The notes under the pieces: generated by a model | Database searches by the model: none | What the model saw: the letters and a program-made list of their open reading frames with translations, nothing else | Told to the model about the DNA's origin: nothing | NCBI GenBank assembly: GCA_963555925.1 | Contig: CAUVXJ010000016.1 | Coordinates: forward strand, 99,951-163,950 | Reading direction: 5' to 3' | Length of the DNA: 64,000 nt | Source: Protofrankia sp963555925 | GTDB lineage: Bacteria > Actinomycetota > Actinomycetes > Frankiales > Frankiaceae | In this document: positions 1 through 9,063 of the stretch, one piece after another | How positions within the stretch are numbered: the first letter of the stretch is position 1 | Layout of the letters: the number at the start of each line of letters is the position of its first letter | Program-made: the position numbers and the translations under genes

Positions 1-25
1 CCTTCTCACTGGTCGTCGTGCTCAT
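1..25 (-). CDS. Start of a divergent gene (5' end only)
   Basis: An ATG at 25 on the minus strand opens a frame beginning MSTTTSEK that runs off the left edge. A GGAGG ribosome binding site (complement of 32-36) lies six bases upstream of it, which is why I call it. The gene would be divergent from ispE. Only eight codons are visible, so no function can be assigned. Confidence 0.45.
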
Positions 26-347
26 GACGTGCCTCCGCAATCATTGGAGTGGTGGGGACGGATCCCTTGGGTTTCCCGCGGTCCCGGGCCGCGTGGACCC
101 GTGGACCGGAGGCCGTCGGCCGTCCAGATGTGCCAACCGGTCGTGCTCGGCGCGGTCAACCGGCTGGTATGCATCGTCTTACCCGGTGGTGAGGGGGACA
201 CTCGCGTTCGGCCGGCCGGATAGGTTCGTTGGTGCCCGGTCGGAACACGCCCCACGAGTGAAGGAGCGTCCGCTGCCTCGGTCTCATCCGCACCCTTCCG
301 GTGCCGCCGGCCCCGGCCGGTCGCCCGTGCCCGCACAGGGCAACCGG
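26..347. other. Divergent intergenic region upstream of ispE
   Basis: About 320 bases separate the minus-strand start at 25 from the likely ispE start. The stretch stays open in the ispE frame, but the conserved IspE N-terminus begins only at 348. I see the GGAGG for the divergent gene and no clear -10/-35 pair. A GTG at 258 is an alternative ispE start, but it would add 30 residues that do not resemble IspE. Confidence 0.4.
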
Positions 348-1352
348 GTGACTGTCCGGTCGCCGGCCAAGGTCAACCTGCATCTCGGGGTCGGCCCGCG
401 CCGGGACGACGGTTATCACGCTGTAACCACGATCCTGCAGGCTGTTTCGCTCTATGACGACATCACGGTCACCGACGTCCCGGACGCCGCTACCGACCCC
501 GACGCTGTGGAGCCGGTCATCGCCGTCGAGGTCACCGGTGAGGGTGCCGCCGGTGCCGTGCCGGCGGCCGTGCCCGGTGACCTCCCCGCGAACTCGGCCG
601 CGGCGCGAATCTCACTGGTCCCGACGGGATCGGACAATCTGGCCGTTCGGGCCGCGTATGTGCTCGCGGCCCGTGCCGGCGTGCGCGGCGCAGGGGCGCA
701 CCTGAGCATGGCCAAGGGCATTCCGGTCGCAGCCGGGATGGCCGGTGGCAGCGCCGACGCCGCTGGGGCGCTGGTCGCCTTCGACGCCCTGTGGGGCACC
801 GACCTGGACCGGTCGGTCCTGGCGGAGCTCGCTGCCGGGCTCGGCAGCGACGTCCCGTTCCCGCTGACCGGGGGTACGGCGCTTGGTACCGGCCGGGGTG
901 AGCAGCTGACCCCGGTTCTCGGACGGGGCGAGTACCACTGGGTCTTCGCGCTGGCTGACGGTGGCCTGTCCACCGCCTCGGTCTATGCCGAGTTCGACCG
1001 GTTGTCCGAAGGACGTCTGCGCACTGAACCCACCCCGCCTGACGAGGTGTTGGCAGCGTTGCGCACCGGAGACCCGGTCGAACTGGGTAATGCGCTGGTC
1101 AACGATCTGCAACCGGCTGCCTTGCGGTTGCGCCCGTCGTTGCGCCGGGTGCTGGAGACCGGAACCGAACTCGGGGCGGTCGGTGCCGTCGTCAGCGGGT
1201 CCGGACCGACCTGTGCCTTCCTGGCCCGGGACGCCGCGCAGAGCGTGGCACTGGCTGCGAGCCTTGCCGGGATGGGCGTCTGCCGGGCGGTTCGCCGGGC
1301 GTACGGTCCGGTCGCGGGCGCCCGCCTGGTCGACCCGGGCACGTCCGGATGA
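348..1352 (+). CDS. ispE: 4-diphosphocytidyl-2-C-methyl-D-erythritol kinase
   Basis: IspE phosphorylates the 2-hydroxyl of CDP-methylerythritol in the cytosolic MEP route to isoprenoids. It is a GHMP-family kinase. The N-terminus VRSPAKVNLHLGVG, the ATP-binding stretch PVAAGMAGGSADAA and the C-terminal GAVVSGSGPTCAF are the three GHMP motifs. The length (334 aa) is slightly above the usual 280-320; the extra residues are an Ala/Val-rich insert near residues 50-85. I chose GTG 348 because homology begins there, although the frame is open from the left edge. The ABC-F gene follows on the same strand after about 110 bases, as in many actinobacteria. A 20-bp tandem duplication overlaps the stop codon region. 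Confidence 0.93.
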   Translation: MTVRSPAKVNLHLGVGPRRDDGYHAVTTILQAVSLYDDITVTDVPDAATDPDAVEPVIAVEVTGEGAAGAVPAAVPGDLPANSAAARISLVPTGSDNLAVRAAYVLAARAGVRGAGAHLSMAKGIPVAAGMAGGSADAAGALVAFDALWGTDLDRSVLAELAAGLGSDVPFPLTGGTALGTGRGEQLTPVLGRGEYHWVFALADGGLSTASVYAEFDRLSEGRLRTEPTPPDEVLAALRTGDPVELGNALVNDLQPAALRLRPSLRRVLETGTELGAVGAVVSGSGPTCAFLARDAAQSVALAASLAGMGVCRAVRRAYGPVAGARLVDPGTSG

Positions 1353-1380
1353 GCCGCGGGACGTCCGGATGAACCGCGGG
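1341..1380. repeat. 20-bp tandem duplication at the ispE stop
   Basis: Two copies of a 20-base unit (ACGTCCGGATGAGCCGCGGG and a one-base variant) run from 1341 to 1380. The first copy contains the ispE stop codon. Shorter CCTGATG-type repeats follow before the ABC-F start. Confidence 0.8.
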
Positions 1381-1461
1381 ACGGACCCGTGCCGATCCCG
1401 ACCTGATGGACCCGACCTGATGCGCACGATTCGCTGAGGATGGCCCGATGAGCACGACCCG

Positions 1462-3339
1462 ATGAGTGATGTCCTGGTCACGATGGAGGCGGTCGTGGCC
1501 GCCTTCGGGACCCGCGTCCTGCTGGACGGCGTGAGCCTCGGTGTGGCGACCGGGGAACGGATCGGGGTGGTCGGCCGTAACGGCGCGGGCAAGAGCACTC
1601 TGCTCAAGCTCCTGGCCGGTGAGGCGCACCCCGATGCCGGTCGGGTTGTGCACACGGGGTCCCTGCGCGTGGGCATCCTCGCTCAGGACGACAGGCTCGT
1701 GCCCACGGAGACCGTGCGCCAAGCCGTGGTCGGTGACGTACCCGATCATGTGTGGGCCGCGGATCCACGTCGCCGGTCCGTGCTGCGCGGGCTGGATCTG
1801 CTCGACCGTCTGGACGATCTCGTCGGGCAGTCCTCCGGTGGGGAGCGTCGGCGTACCGCTCTGGCCGCGCTGCTCGTCGACGATCTGGACCTGCTGATAC
1901 TGGACGAGCCCACCAACCATCTTGACGTCGAAGGCGTCGCGTGGCTCGCCGCCGAGTTGGCATCCTGGCGCGGCGGCCTCCTGGTCGCCACGCACGACCG
2001 GTGGTTTCTCGATGAGGTGTGCGACCGGGTCTGGGAGGTCGTCGACGGCCGGGTGGACGCCTACGAGGGTGGCTACAGCGCGTATGTGCTGGCCCGCGCG
2101 GAGCGGACCCGGCGGGCCGACGCCACCGAGGCGCGGCGCCAGAACCTGCTCCGCAAGGAGCTGGCCTGGCTGCGCCGTGGCCCGCCGGCCCGGACCGCCA
2201 AGCCGCGTTTTCGGATCGAGGCGGCCAACGCTCTGATTGCTGACGAGCCACCCGCGCGCGACACCCTCGGTCTGCGGACCTTTGCCGCATCCCGCCTCGG
2301 GAAGGACGTCTTCGACGTCGAGGACGTGACGCTGCGCCTCGGTGACCGGGAGCTGTTCGCGAATATGACGTGGCGGTTGGGCCCGGGCGACCGGGTGGGT
2401 CTTGTCGGGGGCAACGGGAGTGGTAAGACCACGCTGTTGCGCCTGCTGACCGGTACGGTGAGTCCGGATTCGGGCACTGTCCGAGTGGGGCGCAGTGCGC
2501 GTCCCGCTCTGCTCACCCAGGAGATCCGCGAGCTGAACCCGAGGCTGCGGGCGCTGGAGGCGGTCCAGGAGGCCGGTCAGGTCCTGGATGTCGGACCCCG
2601 GCCGAAGTCGTCGGCGCCATCGCGGAGCTCCGCCGGCGACGGTGGACACGGCGGGCAGAACCGGGAGCTGACGGCGGGTCAGCTGCTGGAGCAGTTCGGT
2701 CTGCCCTCGGCCCGGCAGTGGACGCCGGTCGGTGACCTCTCCGGCGGGGAACGGCGGCGGCTGCAGCTCCTGCGGCTGCTCATGGAACGGCCCAACGTGC
2801 TGCTACTGGACGAACCTACGAACGACCTGGACACCGACACGCTGACCGCGTTGGAGGACATCCTGGACTCGTGGCCGGGAACGTTGGTCGTAGTCAGCCA
2901 TGATCGATACTTTCTGGAACGGACCTGCGACACGATCGTTGCTCTGCTTGGCGACGGTTGCCTGGTCATGCTGCCCGGCGGGGTGGATGAGTACCTCGCC
3001 CGCCGTCAACGCCTAGCCGCCGCAGGCGCCGCGACGGCCACCGGTACGGGCAGCTCAGCCGGTTCCGGGCGTGGTGTCAGCTCGGGTGCCGGTGCCGGTG
3101 CCGGCACCGGTGGCGGCACGGCTCAGGCCCGGGTCGCGCGCAAGGAGCTGAACCGCCTTGAACGGGCGCTGGAGCGGTTGGGACGCCAGGAGACCGCGCT
3201 GCACACGGCGCTTGCGGATGCGGCCACCGACCATGAGCGTCTGCTCGCCCTGGACGCCGAGCTGCGTGCGGTCGTCGCGGAGAAAACCCGGACCGAGGAT
3301 GCCTGGCTCGTCGTCGCGACCGACCTCGAAGATGCCTGA
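1462..3339 (+). CDS. ABC-F family ATP-binding protein
   Basis: This is a duplicated ABC ATPase with no membrane domain, as in ABC-F proteins, which act on ribosomes or give antibiotic resistance. The first cassette has Walker A GRNGAGKST (about residue 39), signature SSGGERRR and Walker B LLILDEPTNHLD. The second has GGNGSGKTT, LSGGERRR and LLLLDEPTNDLD. A Gly/Ala/Thr-rich linker (about residues 513-550) precedes a C-terminal basic coiled coil (KELNRLERALERL onward), a frequent ABC-F tail. Length (625 aa) is typical. It lies directly after ispE, a conserved actinobacterial pairing. Whether it is a housekeeping translation factor or a resistance protein cannot be told from sequence; the position favours housekeeping. 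Confidence 0.92.
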   Translation: MSDVLVTMEAVVAAFGTRVLLDGVSLGVATGERIGVVGRNGAGKSTLLKLLAGEAHPDAGRVVHTGSLRVGILAQDDRLVPTETVRQAVVGDVPDHVWAADPRRRSVLRGLDLLDRLDDLVGQSSGGERRRTALAALLVDDLDLLILDEPTNHLDVEGVAWLAAELASWRGGLLVATHDRWFLDEVCDRVWEVVDGRVDAYEGGYSAYVLARAERTRRADATEARRQNLLRKELAWLRRGPPARTAKPRFRIEAANALIADEPPARDTLGLRTFAASRLGKDVFDVEDVTLRLGDRELFANMTWRLGPGDRVGLVGGNGSGKTTLLRLLTGTVSPDSGTVRVGRSARPALLTQEIRELNPRLRALEAVQEAGQVLDVGPRPKSSAPSRSSAGDGGHGGQNRELTAGQLLEQFGLPSARQWTPVGDLSGGERRRLQLLRLLMERPNVLLLDEPTNDLDTDTLTALEDILDSWPGTLVVVSHDRYFLERTCDTIVALLGDGCLVMLPGGVDEYLARRQRLAAAGAATATGTGSSAGSGRGVSSGAGAGAGTGGGTAQARVARKELNRLERALERLGRQETALHTALADAATDHERLLALDAELRAVVAEKTRTEDAWLVVATDLEDA

Positions 3340-3394
3340 GAGCGCCCGTGTTGCCGATCGTGTTGCCGGTCGCGCCAAGATCCCAGGCCCTCGG

Positions 3395-4372
3395 TCAGCC
3401 GGCTGGCTGGACTTCTTTCGCCCGCAGGCGTTCGGGGTCCGGCCAGCGGACGTCATGAACGATCCGCAGCGTCTCCATCAGTTTGATCAGATAAGCGCTG
3501 GTGTCCAGCTGCCAGGGTTTGACCCCGTGACGGGCCAGGGTCGGCTCAGCGTGATGCAGGTTGTGCCAGGACTCGCCCATCGACAGGAAGGCTAGTGGCC
3601 AGACGTTCCCGGAGCGGTCCCGTGACCTGTACGGGTGCTTGCCGACCACGTGACAGATGCTGTTCGTCGACCACGTCACATGGTGCAGCAGGGCCACCCG
3701 GACCAGGCTCGCCCAGAAGAACGCCTGCAGCGCGGCTCCGAAGGAGCCGCCCCACAGCCCTCCGATGAGCGCGGGCGCGGCGAGGCTCACCGCCGCGCAG
3801 ACCGCGAACATGTGGCTGACTCGGACCATGTCAGCGTCATCGAGCAGGTCCGGAGCGTACCGGCGCTGGTCGGTCTGCTCGACGTCGAACAGCCAGCCGA
3901 CGTGGGCGTGCCACAGACCCTTGGCTACCGCGCGGGTGCCGGTGCCGTACCGCCACGGCGAGTGCGGGTCACCGTTCTTGTCGCTGAAGGCGTGGTGGCG
4001 TCGGTGGTCGGCAACCCAGCGGATCACCGGGCCCTCGATCGCCATGTTGCCGGCGACGGCGAGCGCGACGCGTACGGGCCTGGCGGCCTTGAACCCGCGG
4101 TGGGTGAAGTACCGGTGGAAACCGATGGTCACGCCGTGACCGGTGATCATATACATGACCGCGGCCAGGACCACATCTCGCCAGCTGATCCACTGATTCC
4201 ACAGCAGGGGGATCGCCGCGGCCAACGCGGTGAGCGGAACGACGATGATCGTCGCCAGGATGATCTGCTCGCCTCGAGCCTTGACCGATGATTGCGGCAC
4301 GACCGTGTGGCGGAGGGGAGCGGTCACGCCGGCTGCGACACCCGTCGCGTCCACCGTGTCTGTTGCAGTCAT
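3395..4372 (-). CDS. Acyl-CoA delta-9 fatty acid desaturase
   Basis: This is a membrane di-iron desaturase that introduces a cis double bond into a fatty acyl-CoA. All three histidine clusters are present in order: HRYFTH, DHRRHH and HNLHH, followed by the usual C-terminal region. Hydrophobic segments flank the first cluster and lie between the second and third. The length (325 aa) fits the short bacterial stearoyl-CoA desaturase family. It is convergent with the ABC-F gene. The ATG at 4372 lies next to a 13-bp tandem repeat that would form its 5' leader. Confidence 0.92.
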   Translation of the reverse strand: MTATDTVDATGVAAGVTAPLRHTVVPQSSVKARGEQIILATIIVVPLTALAAAIPLLWNQWISWRDVVLAAVMYMITGHGVTIGFHRYFTHRGFKAARPVRVALAVAGNMAIEGPVIRWVADHRRHHAFSDKNGDPHSPWRYGTGTRAVAKGLWHAHVGWLFDVEQTDQRRYAPDLLDDADMVRVSHMFAVCAAVSLAAPALIGGLWGGSFGAALQAFFWASLVRVALLHHVTWSTNSICHVVGKHPYRSRDRSGNVWPLAFLSMGESWHNLHHAEPTLARHGVKPWQLDTSAYLIKLMETLRIVHDVRWPDPERLRAKEVQPAG

Positions 4373-4380
4373 GACATAGT

Positions 4381-4432
4381 CCCGTTCGTCGGTCCCGTTC
4401 GTCGGTCGCGTCCATCGGTCGCGTCCATCGCC
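4381..4432. repeat. 13-bp tandem repeat, four copies
   Basis: Four adjacent 13-base units occur: two copies of CCCGTTCGTCGGT, then CGCGTCCATCGGT and CGCGTCCATCGCC. They sit immediately upstream of the desaturase start, so copy-number change would alter its leader or promoter spacing. Confidence 0.8.
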
Positions 4433-4518
4433 ACGACGACTTCCGTTGGGTCACGGTAGCTCGTTGCGGCAACGCATGGTGCTCGCAGCGGGGAACATCC
4501 GCGAAAACAATTCGTGCG

Positions 4519-4577
4519 GCCGACCCGGCCGATCCGGCCGACCCGGCCGGCATGATCGGCATGATCGGCATGATCGG
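4519..4577. repeat. Two adjacent 9-bp tandem repeats
   Basis: About three copies of a CGACCCGGC-type unit are followed by three copies of GCATGATCG. They lie between the desaturase promoter region and tRNA-Gln. Confidence 0.7.
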
Positions 4578-4607
4578 GCGATCTTTGGTGGGTCGGCTTG
4601 GGGGTGG

Positions 4608-4613
4608 TACACT
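4608..4613 (+). promoter_or_regulatory. Possible -10 element for tRNA-Gln
   Basis: TACACT lies about 20 bases before the tRNA 5' end, a plausible distance for a short leader. No good -35 hexamer is seen 16-18 bases upstream, so this is tentative. Confidence 0.3.
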
Positions 4614-4632
4614 GCGATCGATTTTCCCTCGA

Positions 4633-4704
4633 TCCGCCGTGGTGTAATCGGCAGCACAGAAGATTTTGGTTCTTCTAGTCCACGTTCGAGTCGTGGCGGC
4701 GGAG
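4633..4704 (+). tRNA. tRNA-Gln (anticodon TTG)
   Basis: A 72-nt cloverleaf can be drawn. The acceptor stem is TCCGCCG (4633-4639) with CGGCGGA (4697-4703) and discriminator G at 4704. The anticodon stem GAAGA/TCTTC encloses the loop TTTTGGT, giving anticodon TTG. The T arm contains GTTCGAGTC. The 3' CCA is not encoded. Its position just upstream of glmU is common in actinobacteria. Confidence 0.95.
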
Positions 4705-4943
4705 CGCGGGGTTTCGGCCGGCGGAGGCATCGGCACAGACGCGCGGGTGAGGCCGCATCGGTGCGGCCCGCACGATTTCCCCGTTGCGTCACGTGCCGTC
4801 GTCGAAATTGTGCACGTTACCCGGGAGTTGTTAGCGGCGACCCGTTGAGGGGCGACTTGTTGTCGGTGCATCGTAACCGGCGAGTCGTAACCCGCTAGAC
4901 TCGGCATACACTGACGTTGATGTCCGCGATCACGGGAGCTCGT

Positions 4944-6497
4944 GTGACCCAACCACGTCCGGCGGCGGTCGTCGTCCTCGCGGCAGGCGAGGGTAAACGG
5001 ATGCGTTCAACCACCCCCAAAGTGCTGCACCATATCGCGGGTCGATCTCTCCTTGAACATGTTCTTGCCGCTGTGGCGCCGCTCGGTGCACAGCGGCAGC
5101 TCGTAGTGGTCGGGCATGCCCGGGAGCAAGTGATCGCGGCGATCGCCGGACGCGCTCCGGACGTGTCGCCGGTCGTGCAGGACACTCAGGGCGGCACGGG
5201 ACATGCGGTCCGGGTCGCATTGCAGGCCACTGCGGGCATCGGGCCGGATGAGCTGGTGGTCGTGGTCCCCGGGGACACCCCGCTGTTGACCAGCGCGACC
5301 ATGTCGGCGCTGGTGGCGGCCCATATCCGGGCAGCCGCGGCGGCGACCGTGCTAACCGCCGAGGTTTCCGATCCGTCCGGCTACGGTCGGGTGATTCGTG
5401 AGCCCTCGGGGGAGGTCCGAGCGATTGTCGAGCAGTTGGACGCAGACCCCGCCACCGCGGCCATTCGCGAGATCAATACCGGGGTCTACGTCTTTACAGC
5501 CGGTCCGTTGATCGAGGCGTTGACATCTTTGACGACCGACAATGCCCAGGGGGAAGAATACCTGACCGACGTCGTCGGCGCGCTTTTCGCGCATCGGCGG
5601 GCCGTCGCCGCGTATCCACTCGACGATCCGGGCGAGGCGTTGGGTGTGAACGACCGGATCCAGCTCGCCGCGGCCGGGATCGTCATGCGGGACAGGATCG
5701 TGACCGCGGCGATGCGGGCGGGCGTCACTGTGCTGGATCCCTCCACCACCTGGATCGACGTCGACGTCACCGTCGAGGCGGACACGACACTGCTGCCGAA
5801 CACGTTTCTGCACGGGCGCACCCGGGTGGCCGCCGCAGCCGTGATCGGTCCCGACTGCACCCTGACCGACACGGTGGTCGGGGCCGGTGCCACCGTCAGC
5901 CGCACCACCGCGGCCGATTCGGTGATCGGACCGGACTGCGTGGTCGGTCCGTACACGCATCTGCGCCCGGGAACGCACATCGGGCGCGGGGTCAAGATCG
6001 GTTCCTTTGTGGAGACCAAGTCGGCGCAGATCGCCGACGGCGCGAAAGTACCCCACCTGGCCTATGTCGGCGATGCGGTGATCGGCGAGCGTAGCAACAT
6101 CGGTTGCGGGACGATCTTTGCGAACTATGACGGCATCGCCAAGCATCGCACCGTGATCGGTGCGGATGTCAAGATCGGCAGTGACACCGTGCTGGTTGCG
6201 CCAGTCCAGGTGGGGGACGGCGCGTACACAGGTGCTGGTTCGATCATCACCGAGGATGTGGTGTCGGGAGCGCTCGCGGTCCGGGAGGGCCGGCAGCGGA
6301 CGATCGAGGGATGGGTGCAACGGCGTCGTCCGGGAACGGCGGCGGCTCGGGCCGCATCCTCCCGCGCGTCAACAGGCGATGGGGCTGGCGCCGACGGTCC
6401 GGTACCCGTTGCCGACGGTCCGGTACCCACTGCCGACGGTCCGGCGCCCGCCGCCGTCACCATCGCTGGCAGCGCCGGCGGCGGGCGCCGATCGTAG
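4944..6497 (+). CDS. glmU: Bifunctional GlmU (uridyltransferase / glucosamine-1-P acetyltransferase)
   Basis: GlmU makes UDP-GlcNAc in the cytosol for peptidoglycan and surface sugars: it acetylates glucosamine-1-phosphate, then transfers UMP. The N-terminal pyrophosphorylase domain opens with VVVLAAGEGKRMRS. The C-terminal left-handed beta helix contains the hexapeptide repeats, and FVETKSAQIADGAKVPHLAYVGDA is recognisable. GTG 4944 is preferred because GGGAG lies about five bases upstream; ATG 4920 is the alternative. The protein ends in a tail made of three 21-bp repeats (ADGPVPx), unlike the compact ends of most GlmU proteins. UDP-GlcNAc made here would feed the polysaccharide locus downstream. 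Confidence 0.96.
   Translation: MTQPRPAAVVVLAAGEGKRMRSTTPKVLHHIAGRSLLEHVLAAVAPLGAQRQLVVVGHAREQVIAAIAGRAPDVSPVVQDTQGGTGHAVRVALQATAGIGPDELVVVVPGDTPLLTSATMSALVAAHIRAAAAATVLTAEVSDPSGYGRVIREPSGEVRAIVEQLDADPATAAIREINTGVYVFTAGPLIEALTSLTTDNAQGEEYLTDVVGALFAHRRAVAAYPLDDPGEALGVNDRIQLAAAGIVMRDRIVTAAMRAGVTVLDPSTTWIDVDVTVEADTTLLPNTFLHGRTRVAAAAVIGPDCTLTDTVVGAGATVSRTTAADSVIGPDCVVGPYTHLRPGTHIGRGVKIGSFVETKSAQIADGAKVPHLAYVGDAVIGERSNIGCGTIFANYDGIAKHRTVIGADVKIGSDTVLVAPVQVGDGAYTGAGSIITEDVVSGALAVREGRQRTIEGWVQRRRPGTAAARAASSRASTGDGAGADGPVPVADGPVPTADGPAPAAVTIAGSAGGGRRS
6391..6453 (+). repeat. 21-bp tandem repeat in the glmU tail
   Basis: Three in-frame copies of a 21-base unit starting GACGGTCCGG encode DGPVPVA, DGPVPTA and DGPAPAA-type heptapeptides just before the glmU stop. 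Confidence 0.85.
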
Positions 6498-6560
6498 ACA
6501 CCTGTCGTAGCGATGAGGACCGAGCGCTCGTAATCGAATGGACCAGGTTGGAGATTCCTG

Positions 6561-7535
6561 ATGGCCTACCAGACTGAGAACCGGCGCAACCTGATGCTTT
6601 TCGGCGGTCGCGCGCATCCTGAACTGGTAGCCGAGGTGGCCACCGCACTTGACGTTGCGCCGGTGCCCACGAGCGCCTACGAGTTCTCCAATGGAGAGAT
6701 CTTCGTCCGGTTCGAGCAGTCGGTTCGCGGGTGTGACGCATTCGTGCTGCAGTGTCACTCCGCGCCGGTGAACACGTGGCTGATGGAACAGCTCATCATG
6801 GTGGATGCGCTCAAGCGCGCGAACGCCAAACGCATCACCGTGGTGGCGCCGTTCTATCCCTACGCTCGGCAGGACAAGAAGCACCGCGGCCGGGAGCCGA
6901 TCTCGGCCCGGCTGATCGCAGATCTGTTCAAGACCGCCGGTGCGCACCGGCTGATGTCGGTGGATCTCCACACCGCCCAGATCCAGGGGTTCTTCGACGG
7001 GCCGGTTGACCACCTGTTCGCGTTGCCGCTGCTCACCGACTACATCGAGAGCAAGCTCGATACATCCGTCGTCACGGTGGTGGCCCCCGACGCCGGCCGG
7101 GTCCGCGTCGCCGAGCGTTGGACCGACCGGCTCGGCTGTCCCCTTGCGATCATCCACAAGCGACGTGACCCGGATGTGCCGAACCAGGTCAAGATGTTCG
7201 ACGTGGTCGGCGAGGTCAGGGGTCGGACCTGCGTCATCGTCGATGACATGATCGATACCGCCGGCACCATCACCAAGGCGGCGGAGGCCCTGGCGGAGCA
7301 CGGCGCGACCGAGGTGATCGCCGCGGCGACCCACGGCGTGCTGTCCGGCCCCGCCGTCGACCGGCTGAAGAACTCCGACATCAGCGAGGTTGTGCTGACC
7401 AACACGTTGCCGCTGCGGAGCGAGGCCAGGATTGACAAGATCACAGAACTGTCGATCGCGCCGCTGTTGGCCGCCGCCATCAAGGCGGTCTTCGAGGACG
7501 GGTCGGTGACCGAGCTCTTCGGCGGCGACGCATGA
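6561..7535 (+). CDS. prs: Ribose-phosphate pyrophosphokinase
   Basis: Prs makes PRPP from ribose-5-phosphate and ATP for purine, pyrimidine, His and Trp synthesis. The sequence has the class I signature DLHTAQIQGFFDGPVDHL (metal/ATP site) and the PRPP loop VIVDDMIDTAGTI. The catalytic flexible-loop region contains KRRDPDVPNQ. Length (324 aa) is standard. The ATG at 6561 is 63 bases after glmU on the same strand, the usual actinobacterial glmU-prs pair. Confidence 0.97.
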   Translation: MAYQTENRRNLMLFGGRAHPELVAEVATALDVAPVPTSAYEFSNGEIFVRFEQSVRGCDAFVLQCHSAPVNTWLMEQLIMVDALKRANAKRITVVAPFYPYARQDKKHRGREPISARLIADLFKTAGAHRLMSVDLHTAQIQGFFDGPVDHLFALPLLTDYIESKLDTSVVTVVAPDAGRVRVAERWTDRLGCPLAIIHKRRDPDVPNQVKMFDVVGEVRGRTCVIVDDMIDTAGTITKAAEALAEHGATEVIAAATHGVLSGPAVDRLKNSDISEVVLTNTLPLRSEARIDKITELSIAPLLAAAIKAVFEDGSVTELFGGDA

Positions 7536-7563
7536 TCGCAGGGGCGGGACGGACGGCCCGGCG

Positions 7564-8655
7564 ATGAGCGGGTTGTCCGTCCTGTCCGGCGGCTTCATCG
7601 CTGGTCTGTTCGCGGCGGTGACAGCCGCATGGGTCGCGGTGGGCCGGACGGTCGGCAGACGGCCGCGACCCACCACAGCCGCGGTCTTCCTCATGGCGAT
7701 TCTGCTCACGATCGCGGCCGCGGCTGATGTGGTCAACGCGTACTTCAGCTATCTCCCCCGACTCGGGGACGTGGTGGGAGCGGCCACGGAGGGCGGATCA
7801 GATCCACATCTGAAGACCGCGGATCTGCGCCTGTCGACGACGTCAGCTACCCTGCGTGCGCATCCTCGCGGAGCCGTGCTGGCGCTCCCCGTCCCGGACA
7901 GGGGCAGCGGATTCGGGGCGACGACCGCACTCGTCTACCTTCCACCCCAGTACTTCGACCGGCCGCAATGGAAGTTTCCGGTACTTTATCTCATCCACGG
8001 ATCACCCGGTATCCCGGCTGACTGGCTGCGGGGCGGCCAGGCGGCCGATGCCGGTGCCCGGGTCGCGGCCACCGGCCATCCGGTGATCATAGTGATGCCG
8101 CGCATGAGTCACGGATGGCTTGACGACCCCGAGTGCGTGGACGGAGTCGGTGAGCGCGTCGAGACCCATCTGTTGCGTGACGTCATACCGACGGCCGAAT
8201 CGACCCTGCGGGTCGATTCCGGCTGGACCAACCGCGGAATCGCCGGAATGTCGGCCGGTGGTTACTGCGCACTCAACCTCGGCCTGCGGAACAGGTCCGT
8301 GTTCGGGTCGATCATAGACATGTCCGGGCTGACCCGTCCGACCCATGCAGGCGGCCTGGGACCGCTGTTCGGCGCGGGTCCCCAGGCGCAGGCGGCTATG
8401 ATCGCGAACAGCCCGGATCTCTATATCGGTGGGCTCGGTCCGGGCCCCCGGCCGCGGATCTGGCTCGATGTGGGACGTCACGACCGCACGGTCGCGGTCG
8501 CGATCTACCATATGCGTGATTTCCTCGACGCCAACGGCTACCCCGTGCAGTTGCACGTGCGGTCGGGAGTACATACCTTCACCGTCTGGCGGCCGGCGCT
8601 GCGGGAGGCGCTTTCCTGGTTCGCCGACGACGTCGCCCGGGTGTCCGCCGCGTAG
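7564..8655 (+). CDS. Membrane-anchored alpha/beta hydrolase (esterase/antigen-85-like)
   Basis: Two hydrophobic segments (about residues 4-24 and 38-58) precede an exported alpha/beta hydrolase domain. The domain has HGSPGIPADWL (oxyanion region), the nucleophile elbow GMSAGG with Ser230, DVGRHD for the acidic residue and GVHTFTVW for the catalytic His. This architecture matches the esterase D/antigen 85-like family (PF00756), seen in actinobacteria as N-terminal-TM proteins. The substrate is unknown; mycolyl transfer would be expected only in a mycolate producer. It starts 28 bases after prs and may be cotranscribed. The family call is firm, the substrate is not. Confidence 0.8.
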   Translation: MSGLSVLSGGFIAGLFAAVTAAWVAVGRTVGRRPRPTTAAVFLMAILLTIAAAADVVNAYFSYLPRLGDVVGAATEGGSDPHLKTADLRLSTTSATLRAHPRGAVLALPVPDRGSGFGATTALVYLPPQYFDRPQWKFPVLYLIHGSPGIPADWLRGGQAADAGARVAATGHPVIIVMPRMSHGWLDDPECVDGVGERVETHLLRDVIPTAESTLRVDSGWTNRGIAGMSAGGYCALNLGLRNRSVFGSIIDMSGLTRPTHAGGLGPLFGAGPQAQAAMIANSPDLYIGGLGPGPRPRIWLDVGRHDRTVAVAIYHMRDFLDANGYPVQLHVRSGVHTFTVWRPALREALSWFADDVARVSAA

Positions 8656-8730
8656 GTATATCGGCATAGGTGTCGCAGGAATATCGGCGACTGGCGCCCG
8701 CCGAACCGGATCTGTGGTGGGCTGGGCATC

Positions 8731-9063
8731 GTGTTCGTCGTCCGTACGGCTGGGCTTTTCGTGCTGGCCGCGGTCGCCGAGATCGGCGGGGCGTGGCTGG
8801 TGTGGCAGGGGATCCGCGAGCACAGAGGGGCGTTGTTCGTCTGCGGCGGGTTGATCTCGCTGTGTGTCTACGGATTCGTCGCGACCCTCCAGCCCGACCC
8901 GAATTTCGGGCGGGTGCTGGCGGCCTACGGTGGTGTGTTCGTCGCCGGATCACTTGTCTGGGGCGTTGTCGCGGATGGGTATCATCCGGACCGTTACGAC
9001 ATCCTTGGCGCGTCGGTATGCCTGATCGGCGTTGGTCTTATCATGTTTGGTCGCCATCGGTGA
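8731..9063 (+). CDS. UPF0060 (YnfA-like) small membrane protein
   Basis: This 110-aa protein has four hydrophobic segments. It carries the family hallmarks AEIGGAWLVWQ, the YGFVATLQPDPNFGRVLAAYGGVFVAGSLVWG core and a C-terminal GWxVDGxxPDRYD-like stretch (here GVVADGYHPDRYD). YnfA relatives are SMR-like transport candidates with no settled role. The start is GTG 8731. The stop codon lies inside the first unit of a 16-bp tandem repeat shared with the convergent gene. Confidence 0.88.
   Translation: MFVVRTAGLFVLAAVAEIGGAWLVWQGIREHRGALFVCGGLISLCVYGFVATLQPDPNFGRVLAAYGGVFVAGSLVWGVVADGYHPDRYDILGASVCLIGVGLIMFGRHR

Noticed and set aside
612..2649. Long open frames on the minus strand opposite ispE and the ABC-F gene
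   Set aside because: They are mirror frames typical of GC-rich coding DNA. Their composition is Arg/Pro-rich, they have no motifs, and the plus-strand genes are certain.
6369..7736. 455-codon frame opposite prs
   Set aside because: It is antisense to a fully recognised prs gene and resembles no protein family.
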